Positions 6,890 to 8,485 of a stretch of DNA of 8,485 bases are shown one piece after another. Source of the DNA: Chloroflexota bacterium (lineage in GTDB: Bacteria > Chloroflexota > Anaerolineae > Promineifilales > Promineifilaceae). The stretch spans positions 1 to 8,485 of the forward strand of contig JAHEEY010000194.1 in NCBI GenBank assembly GCA_024640485.1, read 5' to 3'. The translations under genes were made by a program, and so were the position numbers. Under the pieces are notes generated by a model. That model was not told where the DNA came from and did no database searches. It saw only the letters and a list, made by a program, of their open reading frames with translations. The stretch's first letter is position 1, and each line of letters opens with the position of its first letter.

Positions 6890-7807
6890 TTAGTCGGGCT
6901 CAAAACCTGGATTGATACGCAGCCGCCCTAAGGAACGATCGGTTACGTAAGGGATATAGCCGCGGGCCCGGGCCCGAGTATAGCTGTCGGCGATTTGGTC
7001 AGGGCGGGAGCTGTAGTCCACCGTTAGGACCAGCTTGCCGTCAGCGACCCATTGATCCAGGATCTCCTCCCGCTCTGCCGTCCAGCCGGCAGGGCTGGCT
7101 TGATGGTCGCGGGGGTATCCGTAGTATAGGTCTTCGACTCCGATACCGGTCATTGCGTCTAGGAACTCAGGAAATTGGATGCCAAGCTCCTCGCCATTCT
7201 GGGGGAAAACACCGAAGCCAGGATGCTTCTCTCGGGCATATTGTGTGAAATCAAGAATGAACTGCACCATCTCTTCCGCCGCCGTCTGTCGATCTTCCCG
7301 TTCCTGGTAGTAGTAATACGCATCTACCCTGTCCAGATAGACACCATCGAATCCCAGCGCCAAGATCTGATCCAGGTAGCTGTCGGCTGATCCGTAGATG
7401 ATCTGCTGCCACTCGGTATCCCAATATCGAACCCAGTAGTCGCCGGCCCATGTCTCGTCGCCGCTGTCCAGCCAATCGGGCGGGGTGCTGCCCCACTCAG
7501 GCTGCCAGTAGAAGCGGTAATTTTCCGCTTGACCAATGCTCATGTAGGCCAACAGCAGCTTGTCGCCCCCTGGACTCTTTTTTACAGCCGGGATCACATC
7601 TGGAGAACCCCCGGCCACGTCGACACTGGTGACCACCAAATCAAAGGCGCTTTGGCCGATGCGGTCGGGTTTTGGACGCTGAAGCTGGTAGAGGAAATCG
7701 TCAACCCGGTGCCACTCCTCTTCAGATGGAGCCGGCATTGTACCGCTGCTTGGCTGAGTGCAGGCTGCCAATAACAGCGTCATCAAACACCACACCCACC
7801 AACGCAT
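6890..7807 (-). CDS. Lipoprotein glycoside hydrolase, TM1410 / GH114-like (polygalactosaminidase type)
   Basis: A 305-residue predicted lipoprotein. The N-terminal hydrophobic segment ends in the lipobox LAAC with Cys16 as the lipidation site, so it should be membrane-anchored facing outward. The mature part is a single TIM-barrel domain of the TM1410/GH114-like group: LLAYMSIGQAENYRFYW (85-101), WAGDYWVRYWD (120-130), LGFDGVYLDRVDAYYYY (151-167), GVFPQNGEEL (199-208), GVEDLYYGYP (223-232) and VLTVDY (260-265). Asp154, Asp159, Glu206, Glu207 and Glu225 are candidate acidic catalytic residues; I cannot assign them firmly. Characterised GH114 members such as fungal Ega3 cleave alpha-1,4-linked galactosamine in galactosaminogalactan. 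Bacterial TM1410-type proteins are mostly uncharacterised. AGGAGA 7 nt before ATG 7807 supports the start. Its neighbours, a permease and a SIS deaminase/isomerase, fit a galactosamine polymer substrate. Confidence 0.85.
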   Translation of the reverse strand: MRWWVWCLMTLLLAACTQPSSGTMPAPSEEEWHRVDDFLYQLQRPKPDRIGQSAFDLVVTSVDVAGGSPDVIPAVKKSPGGDKLLLAYMSIGQAENYRFYWQPEWGSTPPDWLDSGDETWAGDYWVRYWDTEWQQIIYGSADSYLDQILALGFDGVYLDRVDAYYYYQEREDRQTAAEEMVQFILDFTQYAREKHPGFGVFPQNGEELGIQFPEFLDAMTGIGVEDLYYGYPRDHQASPAGWTAEREEILDQWVADGKLVLTVDYSSRPDQIADSYTRARARGYIPYVTDRSLGRLRINPGFEPD

Positions 7808-7874
7808 ATGGAACTCTCCTGCGCCAATACAATCAGCCGCCGGCGCACCTGGCCCTCGAACTGGGGACGGCAGG

Positions 7875-8485
7875 CTAAAACGCCGCCGGGTCGAGGAACA
7901 CCACGGATGTCAGATTTCTGGGGTTATCTGGGTCATTGCCGCGGCTCACAGCCCGGTAAAATGCCAACAGTTGCAGAACCGGCAGGTAGAGAACGGGCAG
8001 CGCCCATCCGGCGATGTCCTGGTCCAGCGGTACTGGAAAGTCGCTCTCCAGGGAACAGTCCGCCGGCTCAAACGATACCGTCTTGCCGCCCATCTCCCGG
8101 ATCTCGGTCAGCACCTTGCTTTCGTGTTGGTGTGCCTCACGGGAAAGCAGCCCAAGCACCAGCGTCTGCTGATTGACCATTGATTTCGGTCCATGGCGGA
8201 ACTCCATGAAGTGATACCCTTCACTGTAGCTCAGGGACATCTCCTTCATTTTCAGCATCGTCTCATTAGCCAGCCCATATTGGGCGCCAGAGCCCAAGAA
8301 GTAGAAGCGCTCCAGCTGCGGTGATTCGCCCAATTCTTTGGCCATCGGTTCGAAGGACTTGATCAGCTGGCGGCCCAGCTCAGGAAGTCTGTCCAGGGCG
8401 TCCAGCGATTCGCCGGCAACAATCGCGGCAAACCCTTGAGCCAGGACCAGCATGCTGGCAAAAGATCGCGTTTGGGCAACGGAAA
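7875..8485 (-). CDS. SIS-domain sugar-phosphate isomerase/deaminase, AgaS/GlmS-C-like (C-terminal part)
   Basis: The gene enters from the right edge, so only about the last 200 residues are visible. The reading frame stays open to the boundary and gives SVAQTRSFASMLVLAQGF, the characteristic segment after the first SIS domain in GlmS/AgaS/FrlB relatives. The second SIS domain follows: FYFLGSGAQYGLANE, then LKMKEMSLSYSEGYHFMEFRHGP, which holds the conserved Glu and His region of hexosamine-phosphate isomerases, and it ends with VVFLDPAAF. There is no glutamine amidotransferase domain in view, although it could lie upstream. Relatives include AgaS (galactosamine-6-phosphate to tagatose-6-phosphate and ammonia), glucosamine-6-phosphate deaminases and fructosamine deglycases. 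With a GH114-like lipoprotein 67 bp downstream and tagatose enzymes in the same operon, the AgaS-like role is the most economical. It is a contextual inference. Confidence 0.85.
   Translation of the reverse strand, partial: SVAQTRSFASMLVLAQGFAAIVAGESLDALDRLPELGRQLIKSFEPMAKELGESPQLERFYFLGSGAQYGLANETMLKMKEMSLSYSEGYHFMEFRHGPKSMVNQQTLVLGLLSREAHQHESKVLTEIREMGGKTVSFEPADCSLESDFPVPLDQDIAGWALPVLYLPVLQLLAFYRAVSRGNDPDNPRNLTSVVFLDPAAF

Noticed and set aside
7820..7847. 6-bp inverted repeat TGCGCC / GGCGCA between the SIS and lipoprotein genes
   Set aside because: Only 6 bp with a 16-nt loop in GC-rich DNA; no T-run follows, so chance is a sufficient explanation.
1..8485. CRISPR, tRNA/rRNA, insertion sequences, phage or defence genes
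   Set aside because: No repeat array, RNA gene signature, transposase or terminal repeats were seen; every long stretch is accounted for by metabolic genes.

Overview
The window is one dense, co-directional catabolic gene block. All nine genes lie on the minus strand, so transcription runs from the right edge to the left edge. Intergenic gaps are mostly 1-67 bp and the largest is 167 bp. The DNA is GC-rich (roughly 60% by eye). Most genes carry good Shine-Dalgarno sequences, and one is an exported lipoprotein. This fits a free-living, carbohydrate-degrading bacterium. The gene styles (TM1410/GH114-like lipoprotein, MelA-type GH4, LacD-type aldolase beside a KbaZ-type protein) make me favour a Chloroflexota member such as Anaerolineae or Caldilineae. 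That placement is an inference only. No rRNA, tRNA, mobile element or CRISPR was seen.

In transcription order the layout is: (1) 7875-8485, C-terminal part of a SIS-domain sugar-phosphate isomerase/deaminase, cut by the right edge; (2) 6890-7807, a lipoprotein with a TM1410/GH114-like (endo-alpha-1,4-polygalactosaminidase-type) domain; (3) 5737-6888, an MFS permease; (4) 4780-5724, a PfkB kinase resembling tagatose kinases; (5) 3783-4763, an aldo/keto reductase with a GTG start; (6) 2425-3738, a GH4 alpha-galactosidase (MelA-like); (7) a 167-bp gap with a strong 12-bp-stem inverted repeat and a possible promoter; (8) 1289-2257, a LacD-type class I tagatose-1,6-bisphosphate aldolase; (9) 331-1266, a second, different PfkB kinase; (10) 1-302, the N-terminal 100 residues of a KbaZ/GatZ-type protein, cut by the left edge.

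Together the genes suggest a galacto-configured (galactose, galactosamine, tagatose) carbohydrate pathway. The lipoprotein would cut an alpha-1,4-linked galactosamine-rich polymer at the cell surface and the MFS permease would import fragments. The GH4 enzyme would release alpha-galactose in the cytoplasm, and the SIS protein would convert galactosamine-6-phosphate to tagatose-6-phosphate. The kinases would form tagatose-6-phosphate and tagatose-1,6-bisphosphate, which the LacD-type aldolase splits to triose phosphates. The family assignments are well supported. The joint pathway, and the idea of a galactosaminogalactan-like substrate, are hypotheses. No PTS, ABC transporter, deacetylase or transcription regulator is visible, so parts of the pathway may lie outside the window.
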